The position numbers and the translations under genes were made by a program. DNA of 64,000 nt from Symbiodinium natans (Eukaryota; Sar; Dinophyceae; Suessiales; Symbiodiniaceae). The stretch lies in NCBI GenBank assembly GCA_905221605.1, contig CAJNDS010002792.1, forward strand, positions 1 to 64,000, in the 5' to 3' direction. A model generated the notes under the pieces. That model saw nothing but the letters and a program-made list of their open reading frames with translations, was not told the DNA's origin and did no database searches. Below are positions 47,408 to 59,290 of this stretch, in pieces; positions within the stretch are counted from its first letter, which is position 1; each line of letters starts with the position of its first letter.

Positions 47408-48881
47408 CTGGGCGAAGTAGTGGCAAAAATGGAAGCACCGTCAAGCAGACTGGCATTGAATGGCATGACTGTCCTCCATCGGCTTTCTTTCTCTTTAGAG
47501 TGTGCCTTGATGCAGTGGGGAGCAGCTGTTGCACCAAACGCAAGCAACGACTTTGGCTCTAACCCTGATGGGCAGGTTGCTTCGAAGGGCTGCATGCCTG
47601 ACAAGCTTCACCATCAAAGGCCGAGCTTTTGCGACATTCGTGTGACAATCTTGTGGCCTGGCGAAAATGCGGCGAGGGTTCAAGAAGCGATGCCAACCCG
47701 CTACAAAGCGTGCAAGCCGTGTGACAAACAACCTCCAGCCCACTGGATGACTCAATCCAAGCACGTCCCCATCACACAAATCCGAATGCTTGCGCCCCCG
47801 AGCCAAATATAGGGGGGGGCATTTTTGTGGCTCTCCCTGGCCAAACCCTTGCTGCACTGAGACCCTGCCAAGACTCACCTACTCAATGCACAGCAAACCA
47901 AAAAATGTCAGCAAGTTCAGGGCACACACACACACAGACACACACCAAGCTGAAGAGGGAGGGATGCAAACCAATGCGAGATCCGGCCTGTCATTGCCGC
48001 CATGAAGGCCTGTGTCCACAAATTTATGCGAAATCGCAACCAAGCACCCCAACAACACAATTTGGTAACTCTTGTCTGCGTGCCAAACGACAAAACCGTC
48101 TGGTTCAAGCACCAACTCCACCGGCCGTGCCTCCTCAATCGACACGCCAGCCTTTTTCCGGCGACCCTGGGACAAGCAAAGGAGTTGAATTTGCGATGAG
48201 TCGGAGTTGCCCGCACCTTGCGCCGTCGGCCACGTGCGTCCTCCGGCCAATCAATCAAGCCAAGATCGAAGCGCCCAAAAGAGAGCCAAAGACTCTGCCA
48301 AAGACATCAAAAGCGCAAGACGTTAGCTCTGGCTCCTTGAAGCCGAAACTCCCTGTCATCTTCAAGAGCTCATCGATGAGAACCTAGCACACTTAGAGCG
48401 ATCTGAACTCTGAACTCTCTCCTTAAGCTTCCCCAAGTTTGCATGTGAGGCATGTTGAACTTTGCGGTGTTCTGTGACTTGTAGATAACCAGTGCACTTT
48501 GAAGTGCCTGCTCCTCCTCATCCAGATCCTGACACTATCTTTGCCAGTTTCGGCGTCCATAGCGCCCTCCCGAGCCCCCCATCTCAAAGCCCTGAACGCT
48601 TTCGAACCTAATTGCAAGCGGCTCATGACAAACAGCACGTCCTGCGCATTTCCACCACCAAAAAAAGCCGTGAACAAGTTCGCAGCTCGCAGGAAGCCTC
48701 GGGTTCGGGCTTAACGACAAGGAAGCTCAATGCGCGGCAATGGCAAAGACTAACAATTGAAGCACTTCCAAAACCTCACGCAAGCCCGCAGATTGTGGAG
48801 CCGACCCTCGTCGTCATCCAACTCCTTCATATGAAATTTTGCCGTTTGATTTTGAGAAGTCGCACGCAAATGCAGCCATGC

Positions 48882-49093
48882 AAGGTCCTCACTGTCAACA
48901 CAACCTGTAGTGTCGTACATGGCACGACGCTCTGAGTCTGAGAGCACCTGCTCTCAAATTTGCTCTTCATTAACAGCTTCAGAACGGCATGAGAGATGCC
49001 TGTTCGAGGGAGAGAAGATGCACAAGCAGAGCACACGCAGAGTGCAAGCAGCCATATTGAAGCACCTCATAGGCGCTGGCAATCTTTTGGAAC
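48882..49093 (-). CDS. DnaJ-domain protein, end of the J domain
   Basis: Two exons: 49066-49093 (FQKIASAYE) and 48882-48947 (VLSDSERRAMYDTTGCVDSE, then DL). They join in phase 0 with a GT donor; the second donor is GC and both acceptors are AG|G. The sequence is helix III to IV of a J domain (FQxIxxAYxVLSDxxxRxxYD), followed by TTGCVDSEDL as in DNAJC9-like proteins. The HPD tripeptide and helix I-II were not located; they would lie upstream, beyond the CGA-type array at 49.3-49.9 kb. J proteins stimulate Hsp70 ATPase; the partner is unknown. Confidence 0.75.
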
Positions 49094-49289
49094 CTGGCGA
49101 AGAATGCCCAGTTCTCCGCTCAAGCTTGTTTCCGCTTTGGCCGCTTCTCTGCTTTTGCTGCTGTAGGCAGAAAAATCAGCTTGGGTGCAGGCTCGGCAGT
49201 CGCATCCTCACTGTCGTTTTTGTCCTTAGAGCAGAATGCACCTCTCCCCCAACCCGACCCAACAAAACGGATGTCTGGTCCACTACCAC

Positions 49290-49876
<587 letters not shown>

Positions 49877-49879
49877 CAC

Positions 49880-51580
49880 TGGAGTCGGTAGAAATAGCAG
49901 CAGGTCCACCCGCAGGGATGTTTTGGCGATGGCGCGGCCGCGAGCAACTGCACATCTAATGAGTCCTCTCCGAATATAGTGCTCCAGCTCTGCAAATCGA
50001 TTTGTCCTTCCATGTCCTTCCACATCTTTCACCACGAGGTCACTAGGAGCCTTGAATAGGTTGCATTTTTTGGCGTCGAGTGGCGTCATACCACGCCCTG
50101 AGCCCGCACAGCGCCGCTTGCGCCTGCGCAGCTCAGCCCCCTCGCGGCTGCTCGGAGGAAAAGGTGGAGGCTGTCAGGAAAGCTTGGGCTATGCAGGAAC
50201 GACAGTTTCGTCACAGCCGCCCAAAAGCGATGACAGTTTGGAGTTTGGCATGTGGCGAACACGGACGTCCAAAAGCGATGACACTTTCGAGGTCGGCCAG
50301 CACGGGCACGTCCGTGCTTGCTCAGGCGAGAGTGCGATTCTTGTCCAGAAAGCCAGCGGCTGCACGCCAAACGCAGTGTCCCGGGCCGCGGGCACCGTGC
50401 GGCATCATACTGAACCCCTCAGCGTTGTAATCATGATGATAGTGTGGTTTATTTCCTCCTTTTTTCTCCAAAAGCTAAAAAACCCAGACTTCAAACAGGA
50501 AACCCTGGGACCTGGCCCCTAGATCCCCGACCTAAACCCTGAACCCACCAAAACCCTGAGCCCCGAACCCGAAACCACAAGCCCATGCAAACCCTAAACT
50601 TCGGAGAATGGTAAGTACACCGTGGCGTGCGTCGTAGCGTGTGTGTTTTCAGGCATCGGTGTTGAAGACTGTCTCTTGGACGGATTGTGTGCTCAGTTCA
50701 AAAATTAAGGGTTCTGGAAGGGTCTCTTGGGCTCATGGCCTTTAGCCAAATCCATCCAACTAAAAGTGGAGAGAGGGTGCGGCGCACAGACAATGGCACC
50801 GCCAATTCTTTAAGGTGGCGGCTGGGTGGAATTTCAAGGCCAGCCGCCTGTACGCTTTCCTTCAAGGTGCTTCTTGGCATTGCGACTTGCTTTGTCACTG
50901 TGACTCACGCATGTGATCGGTGCCTGATGTCAGTTTCACTGGCACTGGATTCCACTCCCAGGGTCTGGTACAGACCCTTTGGGTCCTGTCGTTCTCCAGG
51001 ACAGAGCGAAGTCCAGCTTGCAAGGCCTCGAGCCAATACATGCCACGCTCAGTCCTGGCTGCCCCGAATGGACATGGCCAGGAAGTGCTTGTGGGTCAGT
51101 GCTTATTTAAACAGGGCACTGGGGACATCTGGGACTAGGCCGCCAAACGCTCCGGGAGATGCCAATCTGCTTTGACAATGCCTGACACACTGCTAATCTG
51201 TCATGGAGAAGGTCCTGCAACATGGGTGCAGAGATATGCAGATATATGCAATCTCGGGGATGTTGTGAACCCTGATCGAGCACATACGAGCATCAGGAGG
51301 CTTGCGTACAAGGGTATAACTCACGCTGCGACTCTGATGGAGCTGCGCATGGGGCATGTCCAGCACTGTTTTTTCTTTTGGTTCATCTTGCTGTTCGTGG
51401 TGTTGCGCGGCATTCCCTGCACATACCACACATCTCTCTGAGCTCTGCAGCTTCAAGCGATGCAGCTCTCGCTCGCACCCACGGAAAACTTGTCTGCTCT
51501 CCGGGAGTACGGTCACAAGCTGGAAAAGCTTCAACCAGTGTTGAGGAGATTAAAGCCCTAAGTAAATCAAGGCCAAAAGA
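49880..51580. other. No assigned gene; short CCCTAAA-type tract
   Basis: At 50515-50600 there is a decayed run of CCTAAACCCTGAACCC, in the C-rich orientation on the plus strand. Otherwise no exon or domain was recognised. Confidence 0.4.
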
Positions 51581-51586
51581 GGTTTC

Positions 51587-54500
51587 CTAAGGAACCGTCA
51601 CCAGCTTCATCAAGTTCGAAGCTCCGGGGCATTCTTCCTGTCAAGCTTGGTGAAATACAGCTCTTCAACTGCGTCTGAAAGGTGCGAGTCAACACAAGCA
51701 GAAGTTGGCCTTCTGGCCATGCACGCACACAACGATGTCACCAGACTTGACCTAAGCTCAAAGCAGCTTCCAGGAGGAGGACAACCAACGAAACACCTTT
51801 CCTCACCCTGTTGCTGGTACATGCTGGTACATCATCTTCATACCTCAGCTAAGCCGCCATGTTGTGCTCCTTGGCGCGAGTCAATGCTTTGGCTATGACG
51901 GAGTCGGTGCCCTGAGCCGTGACGGCCATGAGGCGCAAGAAGACCAAAGGCACTGAAAGGCACTGAAAGGCACTGAAAGGCACTGAAAGGCACTGAAAGG
52001 CACTGAAAGGCACTGAAAGGCACTGAAAGGCACTGAAAGGCACTGAAAGGCACTGAAAGGCACCGAAAGGCACCGAAAGGCACTGAAAGGCACTGAAAGG
52101 CTCTACACTGCCTGGAAGGATGCCGTGAGGATGGGGATGACGCCACGAATAGCAAGCAGCTGTCGCAGATTGGTCTCGCTAGCTGTGATGCACAGGATGG
52201 GCGCTTCGGGACCTAAGGCCAGATCAGATATGACCGAAAGCTTCTGCATGGTGACTCGGATCGCCGGTGAGTTTTGGATGCTTAAGTCCGGGACGATACT
52301 TGGCAATCAACCTTGCAGTCGTTCCCGTCTCACTGAGGGCAATGATCAGCGGGCATTTGGAATCGACACACGCCTTCACGGCAGAGGAGCAAACGGACTC
52401 TACCGCTGACATGCCCATCTCCTTCTTCAGAACAAGCTGTCGCATGTTGAGGTAGAGGGTCTTGTAATCCAGCACTGACTCCGCCTGCTCACAAATTCTC
52501 CGCATGGTTGCCACAGCTAGTTCTGGGAACTTGCCATTGGCAGTCTCGCCAGAGAGCATCACCACATCCGTGCCGTCCAGAACCGCATTCAGTACATCTG
52601 TCGCTTCGGCACGTGTAGGGCGGGGAGCACGCTCCATGGAATCCAGCATCTGTGTTGCTGTTACCACAAATTTGCCAGCAGCATTGCACCTGCATGAAGT
52701 ATCTTGAAGTAGCACTGGGCAAAACAGTCACAGCCCGGCAGCCGAACAAAAACCCTCCCGTCTCAGGAGTCGGCTTCATGATAATCATTTTCTGGACGAG
52801 CCCAACCTCATGCGCAGAAGCATACCAGACTAAAGAGTCGCATCGGCGAAATAGCCAAACATTCTCTCTCTCAGCTCCCCCTCATTTCCTCTCCGCCCTC
52901 TTCTCATTCACCACACCTGCACCCGAGCGCACATACCAGGCACAATGAAAGTGTTGTCGCCGTGCTGCTGCCATGCTTCCCGGCCACCGATTTGCCGTTG
53001 CATGTGGTGGTATAGTATGCAAGGGAAACATATCCGGGTGTTGTTGATTCAGCAATCCAGCCGTGCAGTGTCCGTATCGAAGAGTTCGTAAGGTTAGGTT
53101 CCAGCTTAACAACCAAAAACCCGACAAGCGCGCTTGGGGTACATGAGGAGCGAGACCGGCGAGACCTAAGGCGAATTGACAGTCCTATCCTTCTCCCACT
53201 GCCAGTGCGCATAGTTCACCCCCGCCTGTTTTCACATTTTTGTAGCTGAATTCGGTACCCCATGGCCGGCCTGAATACAACGTTGGGTAGGATCCCTAGA
53301 ACCTTCTTGCTTATACAACGTAGGAACCAAGGAAGCAGGATGCAAGCTAGTGGAGGAGACCAGGGTTGGCAGCTCGGGCTCGAGCACATGACATCTATGT
53401 TAGGAGGATGCATTTTCAGGACCGTATATTTGTGAACCTTAAGACCCTTATAAGCCCCCAACTTGTGATGCTGTTCGCGAGAATGTAACGGAGCAAATAA
53501 TTATTCATATTTAGGCGGTACAAATAAGCCTCAACATGCTGTTCTCGCTAATTGGCTCTTCAGCACATAACAGTATTGCAAGCCTGAGCGAATACATTAA
53601 ATGCAAGGAAGCTTTCCACTTTCAATCTTTGCAAAGGAAACCGCGAGGTAAAAAGACCATACGAAGGGGCGGCAACAATAACAATAGCAACACGTGCATT
53701 TGATCACACATGATTCCTAAATTTGCCGATGAGGGAGAAAAGGGACCGAAAAACCTGAGGAATGAAGTTGCGTCTCATTTTGAGCACGCATGAACACTAT
53801 GAACACAACCTTAAGCTCAAGAAACACCATTGACCCACAGTTGCAGGGGTGAATCATATGTTACCATCAATTTCCTCGTGAAGGTAATAGATATATTTTT
53901 TAATTCCCTATCTTTTGCCGTAGTAAGAAAAATGTGCTAATGGTGAAGAGAGCGAATGAATTTAATTTGCAAGGAATGAACACATGAATGACGCACGAGA
54001 TTAAGTAATATTGTTCTCTTCACTCTTGCTTTTAACGATGCAGGCTTTTGGCAAACGAAGTGCGTGTAGAAAGCCCATAAAGCCCCAAAAAACCTTACAA
54101 TTAAATTGTTACGTCGCGAGCTCATGGCACTCTTTTAGCTTGCTCGCGAACGAAGATAATTGGGTTCAGGACTTCCGAGCACGAGATTTCAGGATTTGGG
54201 CAAGGCCCATGTTCGGGCATGATATCTCACCAAACCCCAATGAACTTCCTTTGTTATACCTCAACGTGGAATCCCAAACCCCAAGCCCTAGACCCTAAAC
54301 CCTTCTTGCCCCCTAAGTTCCAGCTTCCTGAACCGAAATCCCAAAAACCCGGAAAGCAAAAGCCCCCAAGCTCGTCATCTTTCTGGAGGCCGAAACCCCC
54401 CGCCCCTCTTGACGCTTTCAGGGACCCCTCTTGAATGCACAGTGGCTATGAGATTTAAGGCTTTGTATTCTGAAAGCGGGGAAAGGAAGAGCGCAGTTTC

Positions 54501-57246
54501 CAGGATGCTCTCATTCCCAGACTTTCAACGATGAGAGCGATCTGGGCTTTCACTGAACACCTTTCGGGAAGTTGCCTGGATTCTTGCTGGCGAACTTGCG
54601 ACCAGGGACCCCAGAGTCGAGGCACTGCTCGGACCCTTTCGAAAATCTCTCTAGGGACCAGGAGTTTAAGGGACCTCTTAGGAACGCATGGACCTTTCGG
54701 ATTCATCTTTGATGAGACGCGAGCAAGCGGATGGCACACGGAGAGAAGTGCTCGTTAAAACCCTGCTCATTCCGCAGTGATAAACATAAAGATGAGTTCG
54801 AAAACGCATTACACTCGCAGTGCAGGACGCTGCATCTCTCTGAAGCCGTCGAAGAAGCCTTCTCGATATCGATCTCCATGCCCATGTCGCCACGTGCCAC
54901 CATGATTCCATCACTTGCAGCGATGATCTCATCAATGTTGTTTATGCCTTCTTGATTCCTCATCTGCCAAGATCGCAACCACAACTGCCACAACTGCCGA
55001 AACTTCCACAACTACCACAACTACCACAACTACCACAACTACCACAACTACCACAACTACCACAACTACCACAACTACCACAACTACCACAACTACCACA
55101 ACTACCGCAACAACCACAACTACCACAACTACCACAACTACCGCAACTACCACAACTACCACCCCAATAGAATTGCTGCAAGAGGCCTGACTGCAGTTGC
55201 AAGCCAAGCTTCTCAATCTTCGAGATGATCCTGACCGAACGTCCTCGCATTCCAAGAGTGTCCCGGATAAGCTTGATGTCATTGGCATCCTGCAAGGCGA
55301 GAAACAGAGCCGAGCTGTGCCAGCACACCACAAGAAAAACGCTGCTGGAGTCCTGAACAAACGAAGCTGCCACGAAGTCGACACCTTGCGGCACACCAAA
55401 TTCAATGAGATCCTTCTTGTCCTTCTCCTCCATGCAAGAGCATGGCACGACTCGCTGACATTGCGCCATACTGCACCCTGTCCACCTGTCCTGGAGCACT
55501 GGAAGCTCCACCTTCACGCCAGGCAGATTCCTCACGCCAAAGAGATGCCACTAGCAAGAGGCCGACGCAGCTGATCGCTGCACAGCGAAGAAGGCGAACG
55601 ATGCCATTCAAACGACATATGCGATTTGTGCATTGCTCGCGTTCGCACATTTCCTAACTACGGAGCGAACAACTGCTCCGTCGGCGACGGGGTGATGAAT
55701 GGTGATGAGCAGATACGAGCAGCCGTCGGCCCAACTGATGCGAGACTATACTTTGAAGGCCGAAGTGCATGTTCTTCTTCTCACCAATGGCGATGTCGTT
55801 CAGAACCTGCTGCAACAAAACATGCTGCTGCCATGCCTTTCCGACATGTCAGGGTCGAGGAACTCGGCCTCTGTGACGACATGGTCAGAGCCTGTGCTCT
55901 TCACCTTTAGTGACAAGGACCCATCGGCAGCGAGGATGATCTGGCCTGGCTTGACCTGGCTCAAGGCAACTTGATGCTCAAGGCCAATAACATTTAACAT
56001 GTTTACATGTTTACAGGTGCAGACTAGGTGCTGCTGTTGGGAGCGTCTTGTAGCTGCAAGCGATGCAAGTCTCGTCGCCCTGAAACCACAACCACAGGCG
56101 CTGCATCATGCAAAGGCCGAGCATCACCCCTTGCACAAGATGGCCTTGAAGTCGTAGTCATTCACAAGCTTGAGGTCTTGCCCAGCTTTCAGTGAGATTT
56201 TTCCGCCGGCCAAGCTCTCCTGCGCCGACCACCCATTTGGAACCCACCCCCTTCAGGCCTAACACCCAACAAGTCTATTCATCGATTACCAGATCCTTGA
56301 AGAAGCCCGTTCGGATTTCTGGACCCTTGGTGTCGAGCAAGATCCTTGGCATCGACATGCATCGACACACAGAACTCAGTGAACATAGTGAACTCAGTCA
56401 CGAGAGAGAGCTCGCTGACCTCTGAGTTCTCTCTGAACGCAGATACGCTTCTCTCTGCTTGTTCTCTGCCGTTTTTTCGTGTTCTTTTTTCCTGTTTTCT
56501 TCTGCCGAGTCGCGCCACGGGCTTGTCGGGTCGCTGCTTGGAGGCCTCGCGGACTCGCCCGACGGTGGCGCCGTGGCCCTGACAGAGAGCCAGCCCTGAG
56601 AGCTCGCTGAGACACGGAGAGAGACAAGGAGAGACGGAGAGAGAAAGAGAGCAAAAGAAAGCAAGAGAGAGAGAGAGAAAGACACACAAAGAGGGCTGTG
56701 TAAGAGAGAGAGAGAGTGGGGCATACACACACACGCACACGCACACAAAATAAAGATCAAGGCGTGCTCTGTTGAAAGAGGTTCAAGAAGTGGCTCAAAA
56801 GAATGGACTCAAAAGGAGGTGGCGGACTTGTCTTTGGACAAACGCTGTTGACTCCGACGCACCTCGTGATCCCCGTGAGAGAAATTCAACCGGGCGATGT
56901 TCAGACCCTGGTCGATGAGCTTCCTTCGCTATGGCAAACGCCGTTGCTAAGCAAATGCAAATCTTGACAATCTTGTACTCACAGAGATGGGCATGCGATC
57001 AAAACGGCACATCCGGGATAACAAAACCACACAAATAACACCCAAGCTTCTGCAGTTTGTGTGACTAACTGCCCCTACCAACAGCAGAAGTCGCACTAGC
57101 AACCAGAACTGCAGCAACATGGGACAACACACGGAAACCTGATGCCAAACTCGAAGGCCAAGCAGCACAAGCATGGGAACATCCCAGCAGCAAGGGCCCA
57201 TAGTGCAGATAATTTTGCACTTGCGCCGGAAAGAATCGCCACCAGC
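51587..57246 (-). CDS. Pyruvate kinase, 18 exons
   Basis: Converts phosphoenolpyruvate and ADP to pyruvate and ATP. Exons 5' to 3': 57167-57246, 56863-56923, 56514-56578, 56290-56344, 56145-56219, 56032-56079, 55869-55955, 55769-55806, 55491-55530, 55341-55427, 55213-55289, 54859-54958, 52775-52806, 52295-52689, 52112-52212, 51855-51911, 51710-51751, 51587-51637. They total 496 codons plus stop in one consistent phase. Landmarks: [56 protein letters not shown], the active-site signature RIISKIENQEGI with its Lys, [57 protein letters not shown], and the C-terminus [15 protein letters not shown]. Seventeen introns: 11 GC, 4 GT and 2 GA donors, every acceptor AG|G. Only the initiator Met and any leader are missing, upstream of an acceptor at 57247 next to microsatellite and gap. 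The 2.05 kb intron 12 is by far the longest. Cytosolic or organellar location is undecided. Confidence 0.97.
51951..52100 (-). repeat. Decamer array CCTTTCAGTG x15 inside pyruvate kinase intron 15
   Basis: Fifteen head-to-tail 10 bp units, 13 identical and 2 with a single change, fill 150 of the 200 bases of the intron. Read on the gene strand each unit contains CTTTCAG, which looks like a 3' splice site. The real acceptor, GGCTCAG|GGC, follows about 36 bases after the array. Confidence 0.97.
53460..54200. other. AT-rich island inside pyruvate kinase intron 12
   Basis: Composition shifts to AT-rich, with motifs like those of the 41.0-42.4 kb island. No exon, RNA or transposase was recognised. 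It is followed at 54240-54310 by a short decayed CCCTAAA-type run. Confidence 0.55.
54995..55165 (-). repeat. (CAACTACCA)n nonamer array in pyruvate kinase intron 11
   Basis: About 18 units of ACCACAACT with few changes, filling most of a 254-base intron whose donor is GA. Confidence 0.95.
56600..56735 (-). repeat. GA-rich tract (CT-rich on the gene strand) in pyruvate kinase intron 2
   Basis: Runs of GAGAGA and AAAGA on the plus strand. On the transcribed strand this gives a pyrimidine tract of over 100 bases just before the acceptor of exon 3. Confidence 0.9.
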
Positions 57247-57253
57247 CTTGAAA

Positions 57254-57257
<4 letters not shown>

Positions 57258-57292
<35 letters not shown>

Positions 57293-57428
57293 CGTGTGCG
57301 TGTGCGTGTGCGTGTGCGTGTGCGTGTGCGTGTGCGTGTGCGTGTGCGTGTGCGTGTGCGTGTGCATGTGCATGTGCGTGTGCGTGTGCGTGTGCGTGCG
57401 CGTGCGCGTGCGCGTGCGCGTGCGCGTG
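57258..57428. repeat. (GT)n / (GTGTGC)n microsatellite
   Basis: Begins 12 bases upstream of the acceptor of the first recognised pyruvate kinase exon and runs into the assembly gap. Units change from GT to GTGTGC to GCGT toward the gap. Confidence 0.97.
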
Positions 57429-57528
57429 NNNNNNNNNNNNNNNNNNNNNNNNNNNNNNNNNNNNNNNNNNNNNNNNNNNNNNNNNNNNNNNNNNNNNNNN
57501 NNNNNNNNNNNNNNNNNNNNNNNNNNNN
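57429..57528. other. Assembly gap (100 N)
   Basis: Exactly 100 unresolved bases inside a microsatellite, the usual placeholder size, so the true length is unknown. Confidence 0.99.
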
Positions 57529-57795
57529 GTGTCTGGTGTCTGCGTGTCTGTGTGTCTGTGGGTCTGTGTGTCTGTGTGTCTGTGCGTCTGTGTGTCTGTG
57601 TGTCTGTGTGTCTGTGTGTCTGTGTGTCTGTGTGTCTGTGTGTCTGTGTGTCCGTGTGTCTGTGTGTCGGTGTGTCTGTGTGTCTGTGTGTCTGTGTGTC
57701 TGTGTGTCTGTGTGTCTGTGTGTCTGTGTGTCTGTGTGTCTGTGTGTCTGTGTGTCTGTGTGTGTTTGTCTGTGTGTCTGTGTGTGTGTGTTTGA
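57529..57795 (+). repeat. (TGTGTGTC)n octamer microsatellite
   Basis: About 30 units of GTGTGTCT with rare single changes, directly after the gap. A similar octamer (TGTGTCTA) makes up the array at 59.5-59.9 kb. Confidence 0.96.
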
Positions 57796-57808
57796 TGTCA
57801 GAGCTACA

Positions 57809-58205
57809 ATGGCTACAGATTTTTACAGAGATTTACAGAATCTTCGTTGCAATGGATGTAATATTGTTGGCATAGTTTCTGCTCACCCCTATTTTCTGAA
57901 CTTTGTTGTTGCAATCCTTGGCAATAAAGCTTCTGAAGCGGGTACGTTGCGGGCGGGGTCCTGGGCCACTAGTACACCGAAGTAAACTGAAATCAGGTTC
58001 GATGAGGCAGTTCGACCAACAGACACCGGTTCCTGTCCGGCCAGATTCTGATGTCTTCAAGGCAAGTTCTCTTCTGGGCAAAATGTCGCAAGTTGGGATC
58101 AACAGTCCCTTAGAAGAGCTACAAAGGGAAGGGAGTAGAGGCATCTTGAGCCAGCATTTGGATATATTTCATGCTGATATCCCAGGATTTCCCATGCTCC
58201 GATAG
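57809..58205 (+). CDS. Unrecognised two-exon gene (about 113 residues)
   Basis: Exon 57809-57941 starts at an ATG ([20 protein letters not shown], later [15 protein letters not shown]) and ends at a strong GG|GTACGT donor. Exon 57997-58205 follows an ATCAG|GT acceptor and reads [68 protein letters not shown] and a stop. The join is phase-exact (G plus GT) across a 55-base intron. The ATG is the first choice because upstream lies the microsatellite, but the frame is open there too. The gene points away from pyruvate kinase. No family recognised. Confidence 0.5.
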
Positions 58206-58209
58206 CTCA

Positions 58210-58785
58210 GGGCCTGAAGGTTGCTTCTTCTCTTAGTCTTAGGGCTTGACGGGCTTAAGCTTCTTGGGTTCATGGGCTTCCTAAACTCGAAACCCTTTGA
58301 AGTCTAAGCCCGCCCGCCACCCCGCTCACTTGCCTTTTTCTTACTCGCGCTCTCACCTGCACATTTAAACTCTAGACAAACCAATCGCACTGCAATGATT
58401 CGTTTTGAAACGGGGGAAGCACCTCTGGTGATCCTTGCATTGACGGGCCATTGCCCTTGTTTAGGGTATGGCTACCAAAACCGAAAGTAATTGTTTCGAG
58501 GTCATCAGGATTTCGTTTTGTTTTCGTGAGATGGGCCCCGTTGTGATGGATCAGCAGAGCTGTATGGAGCGTATACCTCCTCGAGACACGTGTCTGGTGG
58601 CTAGGGGAAAATCAGGCTAATCAAAAAATGTGTTTTTACTTCATGGAACAACAAAATCAAGAACGTATCGTAATCGTAAGAAACCTGCCCTGTTAAGAGT
58701 GATCAACAGAGCTCCGCGGAGTGCACATGCCTCACTGGTGTCTCGTGAGTATGGAAAGTTCATCCAGATTCCAGGCTAGCGCAAG
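58210..58785. other. No gene seen
   Basis: Mixed sequence, a few GGGCTTAAGC-type motifs near 58230-58270, no exon. Confidence 0.4.
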
Positions 58786-58789
58786 GACG

Positions 58790-59290
58790 AAAAATGTTGC
58801 CTCGTTTTCCAGACAGGCAAGCAGAAAGTTATTTCAGTCTCGTCTATTTATAACGAATTCGGACTGAATACATTTTCCTCCTCTCTCAGCCTCTCTCTCT
58901 CCCGGCCACTATTGTTAGTCCCAATTAGTTATACAAAATCCGACCGAAAATGACTTCCATCCGCTCTCGGCCAGGCAAGATAATCCCAACTATGTCTCAA
59001 TAATCAGGACGGAAAATTTGTCCTCCTCTCTCAGCCTCTCGGCCTGGCAAGCAGACATGTATTTTCAGTAAGGATTGTAAATACAACATCTGGACTGCAA
59101 CTATGTTCCCTCCTCTAACAACTTTGTCCTCCTCTGTCTGTCATGCAAGCAGAATTTTTCAGCACAATTATGTAAAAAGAAGTATCGGACTGAAAATGTT
59201 TTTCCGCCTGTCTCTCGCCAGACAAGCAGAATTTTATCTTCAGTCCCGATTATTTATGGAATGAAACAGTCTTTCCGCTTGCCTGGCCGA
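58790..59290 (+). repeat. Degenerate tandem repeat of about 100 bp (about 5 units)
   Basis: Each unit has CCAGACAGGCAAGCAGAA or close variants, then TTTTCAGTC, a short AT-rich stretch such as TTATTTATGG, then CGGACTGAAAAT and a TCCTCCTCTCTCAGCCTCTC-like pyrimidine block. Units begin near 58805, 58960, 59045, 59140 and 59215. A CCCTAAA-type run (59290-59345) abuts the end. Confidence 0.75.

Noticed and set aside
51951-52100. CRISPR array (regular direct repeats)
   Set aside because: The 10 bp units are contiguous without spacers and lie in a eukaryotic intron.
57142-57985. Long Cys/Val-rich frames across the gap
   Set aside because: Translation of GT-type microsatellites joined through N bases.
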